Origin: Rhodovulum sulfidophilum
GTDB taxonomy: Bacteria; Pseudomonadota; Alphaproteobacteria; Rhodobacterales; Rhodobacteraceae
Length of the DNA: 64,000 bases
Direction: 5' to 3'
NCBI GenBank assembly: GCA_003241785.1
Contig: QFPW01000015.1
Span: 47,854 to 111,853 of the forward strand
Shown here: positions 12,179 to 21,378 of the stretch, in pieces
Position numbering within the stretch: position 1 is the first letter of the stretch
Layout of the letters: every line of letters begins with the position of its first letter
Made by a program: the position numbers and the translations under genes
Notes under the pieces: generated by a model
Databases searched by the model: none
What the model saw: the letters and a program-made list of their open reading frames with translations, nothing else
Told to the model about the DNA's origin: nothing

Positions 12179-13698
12179 TCACGCTCACCCCCGGCGAAAC
12201 CCGGCTTCCCGCGCTCCGCGCCGTGCTCGGCGGCGCGCCGGCGCGGCTCGACCGGGCCGCGCGGCCGGGCGTCGAGGCGGCCGCGGCCCGGGTCGCGGCG
12301 GCGGCCGCGGGGGAGGCGGCGGTCTATGGCGTCAACACCGGCTTCGGCAAGCTCGCGAGCGTGAAGATCGCCGCCGGCGACACCGCGACCCTGCAGCGCA
12401 ATCTGATCCTCAGCCATTGCGCCGGCGTCGGCGAGCGTACCCCCGCCGAGGTGACGCGGCTCATGATGGCGCTGAAGCTGCTCTCGCTCGGCCGGGGCGC
12501 CTCGGGCGTGCGCTGGGAGCTCGTGGAGCTGATCGAGGGCATGCTCGGGAAGGGCGTGACCCCGGTCGTCCCGGCCCAGGGCTCGGTCGGCGCCTCGGGC
12601 GATCTCGCGCCGCTCGCGCATATGGCGGCGGTGATGATCGGCGAAGGCCAGGCCGAGGTCGGAGGCGAGACCCTGCCGGGCGCCGCGGCGCTGGCGCGGG
12701 CGGGGCTCGAACCGGTGGCGCTCGCCGCGAAGGAGGGGCTGGCACTCATCAACGGCACCCAGTTCTCGACCGCCTACGCGCTCGCCGGGCTGTTCGGCGC
12801 CTGGAACGCGGCGCGGAACGCGCTCGTCCTCTCGGCGCTCTCGACCGACGCGGTCATGGGCTCGACCGCGCCGCTGCGGGCCGAGATCCACGGCCTGCGG
12901 GGCCATCGCGGCCAGATCGAGGCGGCGGCGACGATGCGCGCGATCATGGCGGGCTCGGAGATCCGCGAGAGCCACCGGATCGGCGACCAGCGCGTGCAGG
13001 ACCCGTACTGCATCCGCTGCCAGCCGCAGGTCACGGGAGCGGCGATGGACCTGCTGCGCCAGGTCGCGGCCACGCTCGAGATCGAGGCGAACGCCGCGAC
13101 CGACAATCCGCTCATCCTCTCGGACGGCATCGTCTCGGGCGGCAACTTCCACGCCGAACCCGTCGCCTTCGCCGCCGATATCATCGCCCTCGCGATCGCC
13201 GAGATCGGCGCGATCGCGCAGCGCCGGGTGGCGCTGATGGTCGATCCGACGCTGTCCTTCGACCTGCCGCCGTTCCTGACCCGCGATCCGGGGCTCAACT
13301 CCGGCTACATGATCGCCGAGGTCACCACCGCGGCGCTGATGAGCGAGAACAAGCATCTCGCCACGCCGTGCTCGACCGATTCGACGCCGACCAGCGCGAA
13401 CCAGGAGGACCATGTGTCGATGGCGGCGCATGGCGCGCGCAGGCTCGCGCGGATGGTGACCAATCTCGAGCATATCCTCGGCGTCGAGGCGCTCTGCGCC
13501 GCGCAGGGGATCGAGTATCGCGCGCCGCTCGCGACCAGCGCGCCGCTCGCCGCGGTGATCGCGCGGCTTCGCGCCGAGGTGCCGACGCTCGGCGCCGACC
13601 GCTACGTGGCGCCCGAGCTCGGCACCGCCGCGCAGCTGGTGCGCGCCGGCGCCTTCACCGAGGCCGCCGGCGTGGCCTTCCCCGAACTCGACGCCTGA
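12175..13698 (+). CDS. hutH: Histidine ammonia-lyase
   Basis: First step of the pathway: L-histidine to trans-urocanate and ammonia. 507 residues, normal length. The Ala140-Ser141-Gly142 triad in GSVGASGDLAPLAH forms the MIO cofactor; Tyr51 in YGVNTGFG is the catalytic tyrosine. A GGAGG at 12164-12168 lies six bases before the ATG, which overlaps the hutI stop. Confidence 0.97.
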   Translation: MITLTPGETRLPALRAVLGGAPARLDRAARPGVEAAAARVAAAAAGEAAVYGVNTGFGKLASVKIAAGDTATLQRNLILSHCAGVGERTPAEVTRLMMALKLLSLGRGASGVRWELVELIEGMLGKGVTPVVPAQGSVGASGDLAPLAHMAAVMIGEGQAEVGGETLPGAAALARAGLEPVALAAKEGLALINGTQFSTAYALAGLFGAWNAARNALVLSALSTDAVMGSTAPLRAEIHGLRGHRGQIEAAATMRAIMAGSEIRESHRIGDQRVQDPYCIRCQPQVTGAAMDLLRQVAATLEIEANAATDNPLILSDGIVSGGNFHAEPVAFAADIIALAIAEIGAIAQRRVALMVDPTLSFDLPPFLTRDPGLNSGYMIAEVTTAALMSENKHLATPCSTDSTPTSANQEDHVSMAAHGARRLARMVTNLEHILGVEALCAAQGIEYRAPLATSAPLAAVIARLRAEVPTLGADRYVAPELGTAAQLVRAGAFTEAAGVAFPELDA

Positions 13699-13720
13699 TC
13701 CCCCGATCCGAGGTATCCCC

Positions 13721-15409
13721 ATGTCCGATTCCAGCATGTCCGACCCCCGCAAGAACGCCCGCGTGATCACCCCGCCCACCGGGACCGAGATCACCGCGAA
13801 GAGCTGGCTGACCGAGGCGCCGCTCCGGATGCTGATGAACAACCTCGCCCCGGATGTCGCTGAGAACCCGCATGAACTCGTCGTCTACGGCGGGATCGGC
13901 CGGGCGGCGCGGACCTGGGCCGATTTCGACCGGATCGTCGACTCGCTGCGGTCTCTGGAGGCCGACGAGACGCTCCTGGTGCAGTCCGGCAAGCCGGTCG
14001 GGATCTTCCGCACCCATAAGGACGCGCCGCGCGTGCTGATCGCGAATTCGAACCTCGTGCCGCACTGGGCGACCTGGGACCATTTCCATGAGCTCGATCG
14101 CAAGGGGCTGATGATGTACGGCCAGATGACGGCCGGGTCCTGGATCTACATCGGTTCGCAGGGCATCGTGCAGGGCACCTACGAGACCTTCGTCGAGGCG
14201 GGGCGCAAGCACTACGACGGCTCGCTCAAGGGCAAGTGGATCCTGACCGGCGGCCTCGGCGGCATGGGCGGCGCGCAGCCGCTCGCCGCCGTGATGGCCG
14301 GGGCCTGCTGCCTCGCGGTCGAGTGCAATCCGGATTCGATCGATTTCCGCCTGCGCACCCGCTACGTCGACGAGAAGACCGACAGCCTCGACGAGGCGCT
14401 CGACATGATCGAGCGCTGGACCAAGGCGGGCGAGGCGAAGTCGGTAGGCCTGCTCGGCAACGCGGCCGACGTGTTCCCGGAACTGGTGAGGCGCGGCGCG
14501 CGGCCGGATATCGTGACCGACCAGACCTCGGCGCATGATCCGGTGAACGGCTACCTGCCCCAGGGCTGGACCATGGCCGAGTGGAAGGCGAAGCGCGAAA
14601 GCGATCCGAAGGCGGTGGAGAAGGCCGCGCGCGCGAGCATGAAGGTCCAGGTCGCGGCGATGGTCGATTTCTGGAACGCCGGCGTGCCCACGGTGGATTA
14701 CGGCAACAACATCCGCCAGATGGCGCTGGAGGAGGGGCTGGAGGACGCCTTCGCCTTCCCCGGTTTCGTGCCCGCCTACATCCGGCCGCTGTTCTGCCGG
14801 GGCATCGGCCCGTTCCGCTGGGCCGCGCTCTCGGGCGATCCCGAGGACATCTACAAGACCGACCAGAAGGTGAAGGAGCTCATCCCCGACGATCCGCACC
14901 TGCACCGCTGGCTCGACATGGCGCGCGAGCGGATCGCCTTCCAGGGCCTGCCGGCGCGGATCTGCTGGGTCGGCCTCGGCCAGCGCCACCGGCTCGGCCT
15001 CGCCTTCAACGAGATGGTGCGCAACGGCGAGCTGAAGGCGCCGGTGGTGATCGGCCGCGACCACCTCGACTCGGGGAGCGTCGCGAGCCCGAACCGCGAG
15101 ACCGAGGCGATGAAGGACGGGTCGGACGCGGTTTCCGACTGGCCGCTCCTGAACGCGCTCCTCAACTGCGCGGGTGGCGCCACCTGGGTGTCGCTGCACC
15201 ACGGCGGCGGGGTCGGCATGGGGTTCAGCCAGCATTCCGGCATGGTGATCTGCTGCGACGGGTCCGAGGACGCCGACGCGCGGCTCGCGCGGGTGCTCTG
15301 GAACGACCCGGCGACCGGCGTGATGCGCCACGCCGACGCGGGCTACGAGATCGCGATCGACTGCGCGCGCGAGAACGGGCTGCGGCTCCCCGGCATCCTC
15401 GGTAACTGA
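13721..15409 (+). CDS. hutU: Urocanate hydratase
   Basis: NAD-dependent hydration of urocanate to imidazolone propionate, the second step. 562 residues, complete. Conserved segments visible are YIGSQGIVQGTYETF, TGGLGGMGGAQPLA, VGLGQRHRLG and the catalytic-cysteine region LLNCAGGATWVSLHHGGG near the C-terminus. GAGG precedes ATG 13721; a second in-frame ATG at 13736 is possible. Follows hutH by 22 bases and shares one base with the nudix gene (TGATG). Confidence 0.97.
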   Translation: MSDSSMSDPRKNARVITPPTGTEITAKSWLTEAPLRMLMNNLAPDVAENPHELVVYGGIGRAARTWADFDRIVDSLRSLEADETLLVQSGKPVGIFRTHKDAPRVLIANSNLVPHWATWDHFHELDRKGLMMYGQMTAGSWIYIGSQGIVQGTYETFVEAGRKHYDGSLKGKWILTGGLGGMGGAQPLAAVMAGACCLAVECNPDSIDFRLRTRYVDEKTDSLDEALDMIERWTKAGEAKSVGLLGNAADVFPELVRRGARPDIVTDQTSAHDPVNGYLPQGWTMAEWKAKRESDPKAVEKAARASMKVQVAAMVDFWNAGVPTVDYGNNIRQMALEEGLEDAFAFPGFVPAYIRPLFCRGIGPFRWAALSGDPEDIYKTDQKVKELIPDDPHLHRWLDMARERIAFQGLPARICWVGLGQRHRLGLAFNEMVRNGELKAPVVIGRDHLDSGSVASPNRETEAMKDGSDAVSDWPLLNALLNCAGGATWVSLHHGGGVGMGFSQHSGMVICCDGSEDADARLARVLWNDPATGVMRHADAGYEIAIDCARENGLRLPGILGN

Positions 15410-15822
15410 TGCCGGGCGCGGGCAGGGCGGTCCCGGCGGTGATCGCCGTGGTGCCGCGCGGGGACGAGGTGCTGCTGGTCCGCCGCGGCCATCCGCCGAA
15501 CGCGGGCGCCTGGGGGTTCCCGGGCGGCAAGATCGAGTTCGGCGAGACGCTGCGCGCCGCCGCCGAGCGCGAGACCTTCGAGGAGACCGGGGTCCGGGTC
15601 GCGGCGGGGCGCGTGCTCGACTGCCTCGACGCCTTCGCCGAGACCGGGGACGGCCTGCGCTGGCACTACGTGCTGGTGGCCGTGCTCTGCGCCTGGCGCG
15701 AGGGTGAGCCGGTCGCGGCCGACGACGCGGCCGAGGCGGTCTGGGCCCCGGTCGGCGCGCTCGATGCCTGGCCGGGCCTGATCGAGGACGTCGCCCGGAT
15801 CGCCCGGCTCGCGCGCCCCTGA
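15409..15822 (+). CDS. NUDIX hydrolase
   Basis: 137 residues with a complete Nudix box (GGKIEFGETLRAAAERETFE followed by ETGV), so it should hydrolyse a nucleoside-diphosphate-linked substrate using Mg2+. The start overlaps the hutU stop (TGATG at 15407-15411), making it a translationally coupled last gene of the hut operon. No histidine-pathway role is known for this family. It could be a passenger, or could clean up a nucleotide by-product such as damaged NAD(H) used by HutU; that idea is speculation. Confidence 0.85.
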   Translation: MPGAGRAVPAVIAVVPRGDEVLLVRRGHPPNAGAWGFPGGKIEFGETLRAAAERETFEETGVRVAAGRVLDCLDAFAETGDGLRWHYVLVAVLCAWREGEPVAADDAAEAVWAPVGALDAWPGLIEDVARIARLARP

Positions 15823-15882
15823 GCGCGGAGGCATCCGCGAATCGGGGCTGGCGGGACCGAAAAAAACCCGCGCGGCGCGCCC

Positions 15883-15911
15883 TTGCGCCCCGCCGGAGCA
15901 GTGCCTATAAG
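15883..15911 (+). promoter_or_regulatory. Promoter of tRNA-Cys
   Basis: TTGCGC (15883-15888), a 17-base spacer and TATAAG (15906-15911), placing the start site about a dozen bases before the tRNA 5' end at 15930. Predicted from spacing and similarity to sigma-70 consensus. Confidence 0.65.
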
Positions 15912-15929
15912 CTCGGCATCGTTACCCGG

Positions 15930-16003
15930 GGCGACGTGGCGGAGTGGTGACGCAGCGGATTGCAAATCCGTCCACACCGGTTCGATTCCGGTCGTCGCCT
16001 CCA
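15930..16003 (+). tRNA. tRNA-Cys (anticodon GCA)
   Basis: Acceptor stem GGCGACG pairs with CGTCGCC (15993-15999). Anticodon loop TTGCAAA, anticodon GCA. T-loop TTCGATT. Discriminator U at 16000, a cysteine identity element, and an encoded CCA at 16001-16003. Cloverleaf complete. Confidence 0.96.
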
Positions 16004-16191
16004 AAATCCTTCCAGAACAGCGCGTATTCGCGCGGTCTCGCACCCGGGGCCCGGGCGCGCGGCGCGTCCTTCGCCGCCGGGCGCGGCATCGGGACGCGCG
16101 CGGCGTTAAAAAAAGTTGTCGGGCATCATGCCGCGACGCAGCATAACCTTCGCGGACAGGAGCCGTTTCATTGGCTGCGGGGAGGTCGGGG

Positions 16192-16956
16192 ATGTTTTCG
16201 CTCGCGGGACAGAAGGCGCTGGTGGTCGGCGTGGCCAATGACCAGTCGATCGCCTGGGGCTGCGCCAAGGCGCTGCGCGCGCAGGGCGCCGATCTCGCCG
16301 TCACCTATCTCAACGCCAAGGCCGAGACCTTCGTCCGGCCGCTCGCCGAGGAGCTCGGCGCCGAGATCATCGCGCCGCTCGACGTCTCCGTCCCGGGCGC
16401 GCTCGAGGCGGTCTTCGCCGAGATCGAGGGACACTGGGGCCGGCTCGACACGCTCCTGCATTCGATCGCCTATTGCCCGCGCGAGGACCTGCACGGGCGG
16501 GTGGTCGACTGCTCGGCCGAGGGATTCGCGGTGGCGATGGACGTCTCGGTCCATTCCTTCCTGCGGATGATCCGCCTCGCCGAGCCGCTGATGCCGCGCG
16601 GCGGCACCTGCATGACCGTGAGCTTCTACGGCGCCGAGCGGATGGTCGAGAACTACAACGTCATGGGGCCGGTGAAGGCGGCGCTCGAATCGGTGGTGCG
16701 CTACGCCGCGGCCGAGCTCGGGGCGAAGGGGATCTCGGTCCACGCGCTGTCGCCGGGGCCGCTCCGGACCCGCGCCGCCTCGGGGATCGCCGATTTCGAC
16801 GAGATGCTGAACGCCGCCGCCGAACGCGCGCCGACCCATATGCTCGCGAGCATCGAGGACGTCGGCGCCTACGCCGCCTTCCTCGCCAGCCGCGAGGCGC
16901 GCAACCTGACCGGCGGCGTGCATCAGATCGACGGCGGCTACAGCATCACCGCCTGA
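16192..16956 (+). CDS. fabI: Enoyl-[ACP] reductase, FabI family
   Basis: Reduces trans-2-enoyl-ACP with NADH in fatty-acid elongation. 254 residues, atypical SDR fold. NAD motif GVANDQSIAWG at residues 13-23; active-site Y146, Y155 and K162 match the Tyr/Tyr-x6-Lys arrangement of FabI. An upstream TTG (16171) is open, but GGAGG at 16181-16185 is six bases from ATG 16192. First of three genes with the MaoC/Pta fusion and ackA. That company suggests acyl-CoA, acyl-phosphate and C4 or polyhydroxyalkanoate metabolism rather than the housekeeping FAS cluster, so it may be a secondary FabI. Confidence 0.92.
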   Translation: MFSLAGQKALVVGVANDQSIAWGCAKALRAQGADLAVTYLNAKAETFVRPLAEELGAEIIAPLDVSVPGALEAVFAEIEGHWGRLDTLLHSIAYCPREDLHGRVVDCSAEGFAVAMDVSVHSFLRMIRLAEPLMPRGGTCMTVSFYGAERMVENYNVMGPVKAALESVVRYAAAELGAKGISVHALSPGPLRTRAASGIADFDEMLNAAAERAPTHMLASIEDVGAYAAFLASREARNLTGGVHQIDGGYSITA

Positions 16957-17009
16957 TCCCGACTTTCCGACCATCGGACCATCATCAGCCCGCGAGGGAG
17001 CGCCGCCGA

Positions 17010-18416
17010 ATGATCCTCGAGAACAAGACCTACGCCGAGATCGCGATCGGAGACGCCGCCGAGTTGCGGCGGACCTGCACCGCGGACGATCTCTTCGTCT
17101 TCGCCACGGCGTCGGGCAACCACAATCCGATGCACCTGCCGGACGCCGACGGCGACGGCGATCCGACCACCGAGGCGGTGGCGCCCTCGATGTGGGTGGG
17201 CTCGCTCATCTCCGCCGTGCTCGGCAACCTGCTGCCCGGCGCGGGCACGCTCTACCGCTCGCAGAGCTTCGAATTCGTCGGCCGCGCCCACGCCGGCGAG
17301 GATCTCGTCGCCCGGGTGCGGGTGGCCGAGAAGCTCGCCGACGGCGCGGTGCGCTTCGAGACCAGCGTCGAGCGATCCGAGGACGGCGCGACCCTGGTCC
17401 GGGGCGAGGCGGTGGTGCAGGCGCCGGCGGTCAAGGTGCGCTTCGACGACACCGATATCCCGGGCCTCGTCGTGCAGCGGCACCGGCATTTCGACGCGCT
17501 GCTGGAGCGGGCCGAGCCCCTGCCGGCGATCCCGGTCGCGGTGGTGGCGCCGGAGGAGCCCAACTCGCTCGGCGGCGCGCTGCTCGCCGCGCGGCACACG
17601 CTGATCACCCCGATCCTGATCGGGGCGCGGGCGAAGATCGAGGCGGCGGCGGCCGAGCTCGGCGAGAGCCTCGCCGGTGTCGAGATCCTCGACGTCGCCG
17701 ATCACGCGCTCGCCGCCAATCGCGCGGTCGACCTCGTCGCCGCCGGCCAGGCGCGCGCGCTGATGAAGGGGCACCTGCACACCGACGAGCTCCTGCGCGC
17801 GGCGCTGCGCAAGGAGAACGGCCTGCGCGCCGGGCGCCGGTTCACGCATATCTTCGTCATGGACGTGCCGGGGCTCGCGCATCCGCTCCTGATCTCGGAC
17901 GCCGCGATCAACATCGCGCCCGATCTCGAGACCAAGGTCGACATCGTGCAGAACGCGATCGACCTCGCGCTCTCGATCGGCATCGCCGAGCCCAAGGTCG
18001 GCGTGCTCTCGGCGGTCGAGACGGTCAACCCGGCGATCCCGTCCTCGGTCGACGCGGCGCTTCTCTCCAAGATGGCGGAGCGCGGCCAGATCAAGGGCGG
18101 GATCGTCGACGGTCCGCTCGCGATGGACAACGCGATCGATCTCGCCGCCGCGCGCACCAAGGGGATCACCAGCGCGGTCGCGGGCCGGGCCGACGTGCTG
18201 ATCGTCCCCGATCTCGACGCCGGCAACATGCTGGCGAAGCAGCTCACCTATCTCTCCCACGCCGAAAGCGCCGGGATCGTCATGGGGGCGAAGGTGCCGA
18301 TCATCCTCAATTCCCGCGCCGACGGCGAGAAGGCGCGGCTGGCCTCCTGCGCGATCGCGGCGATCCGGATGCTCGGCGCGCCGGACGCCTCCGCCACCGG
18401 GCTCGCGACCCGATGA
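17010..18416 (+). CDS. MaoC-like hydratase / phosphate acetyl-butyryltransferase fusion
   Basis: 468 residues. Residues ~1-145 are a MaoC hot-dog domain; ~160-465 are a PTA/PTB domain that exchanges CoA for phosphate (acyl-CoA + Pi to acyl-phosphate). The pair with ackA completes acyl-phosphate to acid with ATP formation. The MaoC active-site motif reads ASGNHNPMH: His42 is kept, but the usual catalytic Asp is Asn37, so hydratase activity is doubtful. GAGGGAG lies 10 bases before the ATG. The stop overlaps the ackA start (ATGA). Confidence 0.9.
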   Translation: MILENKTYAEIAIGDAAELRRTCTADDLFVFATASGNHNPMHLPDADGDGDPTTEAVAPSMWVGSLISAVLGNLLPGAGTLYRSQSFEFVGRAHAGEDLVARVRVAEKLADGAVRFETSVERSEDGATLVRGEAVVQAPAVKVRFDDTDIPGLVVQRHRHFDALLERAEPLPAIPVAVVAPEEPNSLGGALLAARHTLITPILIGARAKIEAAAAELGESLAGVEILDVADHALAANRAVDLVAAGQARALMKGHLHTDELLRAALRKENGLRAGRRFTHIFVMDVPGLAHPLLISDAAINIAPDLETKVDIVQNAIDLALSIGIAEPKVGVLSAVETVNPAIPSSVDAALLSKMAERGQIKGGIVDGPLAMDNAIDLAAARTKGITSAVAGRADVLIVPDLDAGNMLAKQLTYLSHAESAGIVMGAKVPIILNSRADGEKARLASCAIAAIRMLGAPDASATGLATR

Positions 18417-19618
18417 CGCGGCCGGTCGCGCTCACCCTCAACGCGGGGTCCTCGTCGCTGAAGTTCGGCCTCTTCGACCTCGCCGACGCGCCGCGCCAGC
18501 TCGCGCTCGGCCAGATCGAGAGCATCGGCGGCCAGCCGCGGCTCAAGGCGGATTTCGGGCCGGACGCCGAGGCGGTCCGCCGGGACCTCGGCGCCGCCGA
18601 GGCCGCCGATCACCGCGGCGCGCTCGAGACCGCGCTGGCGCTCCTGCGCGCGCGCTTCCCCGAGGCGCGGGCGCGCGCGGTCGGGCACCGCGTCGTCCAT
18701 GGCGGGCCGCGCTACGCCGAGCCGGTCCGCGTCACGCCGGGCGTGCTCGAGGAATTGCGCGGGCTCGTGCCCTTCGCCCCGCTGCACCAGCCGCACAACA
18801 TCGCGGGGATCGAGGCGGCGATCGCGGCCTTTCCCGAGGCGCTCCAGATCGCCTGTTTCGACACGGCCTTCCACCGCGGCCAGCCCAAGGTGAACGACGA
18901 ATTCGCGCTGCCCCGCGCCTATTACGACAAGGGCGTGCGGCGCTACGGCTTCCACGGGCTCAGCTACGAATACGTCTCGGGCGAATTGAAGCGCTTCGCC
19001 CCGCTCATCCACGCCGGCCGGGTGGTGATCGCGCATCTCGGCAACGGCGCCTCGATGTGCGGCATGATCGGCGGCCGCTCGATGGCCTCGACCATGGGCT
19101 TCACCGCGCTCGACGGGCTGCCGATGGGCACGCGCACCGGCCAGATCGACCCCGGCGTCATCTTCTACATGGTGCAGCAGGAGGGAAAGACGATCGACGA
19201 GGTGCGCGACCTCTTCTACACCAAGTCGGGCCTGCTCGGCATTTCCGGCCTTTCCAACGACATGCGCGTGCTCGAGGCCGCCGGCACCACCGAATCCGAG
19301 GAGGCGATCGAGTATTTCGTCTTCCGCTGCCGGCGCGAGCTCGGCGGGCTCGCCGCGGCGCTCGGCGGGGTCGACGCGCTCGTCTTCTGCGGCGGTATCG
19401 GCGAGAACTCGCGCTACATCCGGAGCCGGATCTGCGAGAACCTCGACTGGATCGGCATCGAGCTCGACCGCGAGCGCAACGAGGCGAACGAGCGGCGGAT
19501 CAACGGCACCTACAGCCGGACCCATGTGCTCGTCGTGCCGACCAACGAGGAAATCGTGATCGCCCGCGCGGCCAAGGTCTTCGCCGAGGGTGAGGGCGCG
19601 CCGTCGCCCGCGGCCTGA
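18413..19618 (+). CDS. ackA: Acetate/propionate-family kinase
   Basis: Interconverts acyl-phosphate and ADP with the acid and ATP. 401 residues, full length: NAGSSSLKF at the N-terminus, GHRVVHGG, FDTAFH, GFHGLSYEYV, HLGNGASM, and GGIGENS near the end. Begins inside the stop of the phosphotransacylase. Acetate is the default substrate; the PTB-like partner leaves propionate or butyrate open. Confidence 0.94.
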   Translation: MTRPVALTLNAGSSSLKFGLFDLADAPRQLALGQIESIGGQPRLKADFGPDAEAVRRDLGAAEAADHRGALETALALLRARFPEARARAVGHRVVHGGPRYAEPVRVTPGVLEELRGLVPFAPLHQPHNIAGIEAAIAAFPEALQIACFDTAFHRGQPKVNDEFALPRAYYDKGVRRYGFHGLSYEYVSGELKRFAPLIHAGRVVIAHLGNGASMCGMIGGRSMASTMGFTALDGLPMGTRTGQIDPGVIFYMVQQEGKTIDEVRDLFYTKSGLLGISGLSNDMRVLEAAGTTESEEAIEYFVFRCRRELGGLAAALGGVDALVFCGGIGENSRYIRSRICENLDWIGIELDRERNEANERRINGTYSRTHVLVVPTNEEIVIARAAKVFAEGEGAPSPAA

Positions 19619-19693
19619 CGGCCCGCCTGTAAACATTCGTCAAGGTTCACCGGCGAGGCTCGCGCCAGACGTGCGAGCGTGGAGTGACAGACG

Positions 19694-20746
19694 ATGATTT
19701 CCTGGCGGCCGGCGCTCGGCCTCGTGGGCCGGCTGGTCGGCGGCCGGACGGTCGATCCCGAGGCCATGGCGCATGAATGGTGGCGGATCGCCGAGCCCGA
19801 AACCGTGTTCGTGCCGCCGGCGATCCGCCTGCCCGGACAGATCGAGAGGATCGCGGCCTGCGAGTTCGGCGCGATGGCCGAGGTGACCGCGCATCTGCGC
19901 GGCGGGTTCGAGGTGACCGAGGGGCCGACGCTCGGCTACGCGCTGCGCGACGCCGATCTCGTCGACGGCGTGCTCTACGCCGGCCGTGCGCGGCGGCACC
20001 TGCGCCCCGACAGCCGGGCCCGGCCGTTCCACGCGGTGCCGGAGGAGCGCACCAGCGGCGTGCTCTACGAGAGCTGGATCGGCAACCGCTGGTTCGGCAA
20101 CTGGCTGACCGACGATTGCCTCTGCCACATGCTTGCGGAACAGTTCGGCGTGCCGGTCGCGACGCTGCCGGGGACGCGGGGCCACGCGGCGGAATACGAG
20201 GCGCGGCTCGGCCAGCGGCCGCGGCGCTTCGACCGGGTCCGGTTCGACGAGCTCATCCTGCTCAACGATCACGCGAACAACGCCGGCCGCCGGGCGCGCG
20301 CGACGCGGATGCGCGCGCGGCTGCTTCTCGGGATCGACGCGCCCGAGCATCCCGGCGTCTTCCTGCTGCGCGGCACGGCCGGCGACCGGCGCCTGCTCGG
20401 CAACGAGCCCGAGATCGCCGCGCGCCTGCGCGACACGCGCGGCTTTCGCGTCATCGACCCGTTGAAGGCCGACCTCGCGACCGTCCTCGCCGCCTGCGGC
20501 GGGGCGCGGGTCGTCATGGGGGTCGAGGGCAGCCAGCTCGCCCACGGGTTGATGACGATGCCGCCCGGCGCGACCCTCTTCACGCTGCAGCCGCCGGACC
20601 GGGTGACCTCGGTCCTGAAGATCGTCACCGACCGCCAGGGCCAGGGATTCGCCATGGTCGTGGGGCGGGGGGGCCGGCGCGGATTCAGCGTCGACTGGGC
20701 CGAGGTGGCCGCGACGCTCGATCTCATCGCCGAACGTGGCGTGTAA
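19694..20746 (+). CDS. Glycosyltransferase family 61 (DUF563) protein
   Basis: 350 residues, cytoplasmic by appearance. The C-terminal half has the GT61 pattern GVEGSQLAHGLMTMPPGATLF, where the glutamate/glycine motif is typical of the family; the middle LLNDHANNAGRRARATRMRARLL resembles the donor-binding region. Members transfer sugars in surface polysaccharide or O-linked modification. First of a run of five genes, ending 62 bases before the hexapeptide transferase. A 7-bp inverted repeat at 20761-20788 lies in that gap. Acceptor unknown. Confidence 0.75.
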   Translation: MISWRPALGLVGRLVGGRTVDPEAMAHEWWRIAEPETVFVPPAIRLPGQIERIAACEFGAMAEVTAHLRGGFEVTEGPTLGYALRDADLVDGVLYAGRARRHLRPDSRARPFHAVPEERTSGVLYESWIGNRWFGNWLTDDCLCHMLAEQFGVPVATLPGTRGHAAEYEARLGQRPRRFDRVRFDELILLNDHANNAGRRARATRMRARLLLGIDAPEHPGVFLLRGTAGDRRLLGNEPEIAARLRDTRGFRVIDPLKADLATVLAACGGARVVMGVEGSQLAHGLMTMPPGATLFTLQPPDRVTSVLKIVTDRQGQGFAMVVGRGGRRGFSVDWAEVAATLDLIAERGV

Positions 20747-20808
20747 CGCTCCTTTAACGCCCGCCTGCCATCACCGGAAGACAGGCGGCGCGCAAGGAAC
20801 TGACGACG

Positions 20809-21378
20809 ATGCTATTCGCGGAGATCAGGGCCGACTACCGGCGACACGGGCGGTCGGTCACCGATCCCGGCTTCGTTTCTCTCGCGCTCCACCGCTATGG
20901 CCGCTGGGGTCTCTTCCGTCGCACCGCGATCACGCGCTGGCTGGCACGCAAGAGCTACGGCCTGGCCGCCGTCCTCGTCTGCAACGTTACGAAGGTGTGG
21001 ATCCCGCCACAGGTCGCGCTCGGCGACGATTTCCACATCATCCACGCCGAGGGATCGCTGTCGATTCACCCGGAGGCCGTTATCGGAAACCGACTGGGGG
21101 TCATGCACAATGTCACCATCGGCACCAACATGGGCGCGGGCGCGCCGGTCATCGGCGACGACGTCTTCATCGGCGTCAATTCGACGGTGCTCGGCCCGAT
21201 CCGGATCGGCGACCGGGTGCGAATCGCCGCCAACACCGCCGTCACGACCGATGTGCCGAGCGACTCGATCGTGATCGGCTCGCCGGCCCGCGTCTATCCC
21301 CGGCTGACGCCCTTCGGAGGCCCCGCCGCCACTTCCGCCACCGCTTCCGCCCACCCTCCGACCACGGCGCTTTCATGA
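20809..21378 (+). CDS. Serine acetyltransferase-like hexapeptide transferase
   Basis: 189 residues. A short helical N-terminus (EIRADYRRHGRS, HRYGRWGLFR) precedes a left-handed beta-helix from ~residue 60 (IHPEAVIGNRLGVMHNVTIG, IGDDVFIGVNSTVLGPIRIG). The catalytic histidines of the CysE type are at HIIHAEG and MHNV. This short form is common in polysaccharide clusters, where it probably acetylates a sugar or amino compound rather than serine for cysteine synthesis. Low-complexity C-terminal tail (TSATASAHPPTTALS). The stop overlaps the next ATG. Confidence 0.82.
   Translation: MLFAEIRADYRRHGRSVTDPGFVSLALHRYGRWGLFRRTAITRWLARKSYGLAAVLVCNVTKVWIPPQVALGDDFHIIHAEGSLSIHPEAVIGNRLGVMHNVTIGTNMGAGAPVIGDDVFIGVNSTVLGPIRIGDRVRIAANTAVTTDVPSDSIVIGSPARVYPRLTPFGGPAATSATASAHPPTTALS

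Noticed and set aside
15944..16570. Open frame running through tRNA-Cys into fabI
   Set aside because: It overlaps a complete tRNA and reads fabI in a wrong frame.
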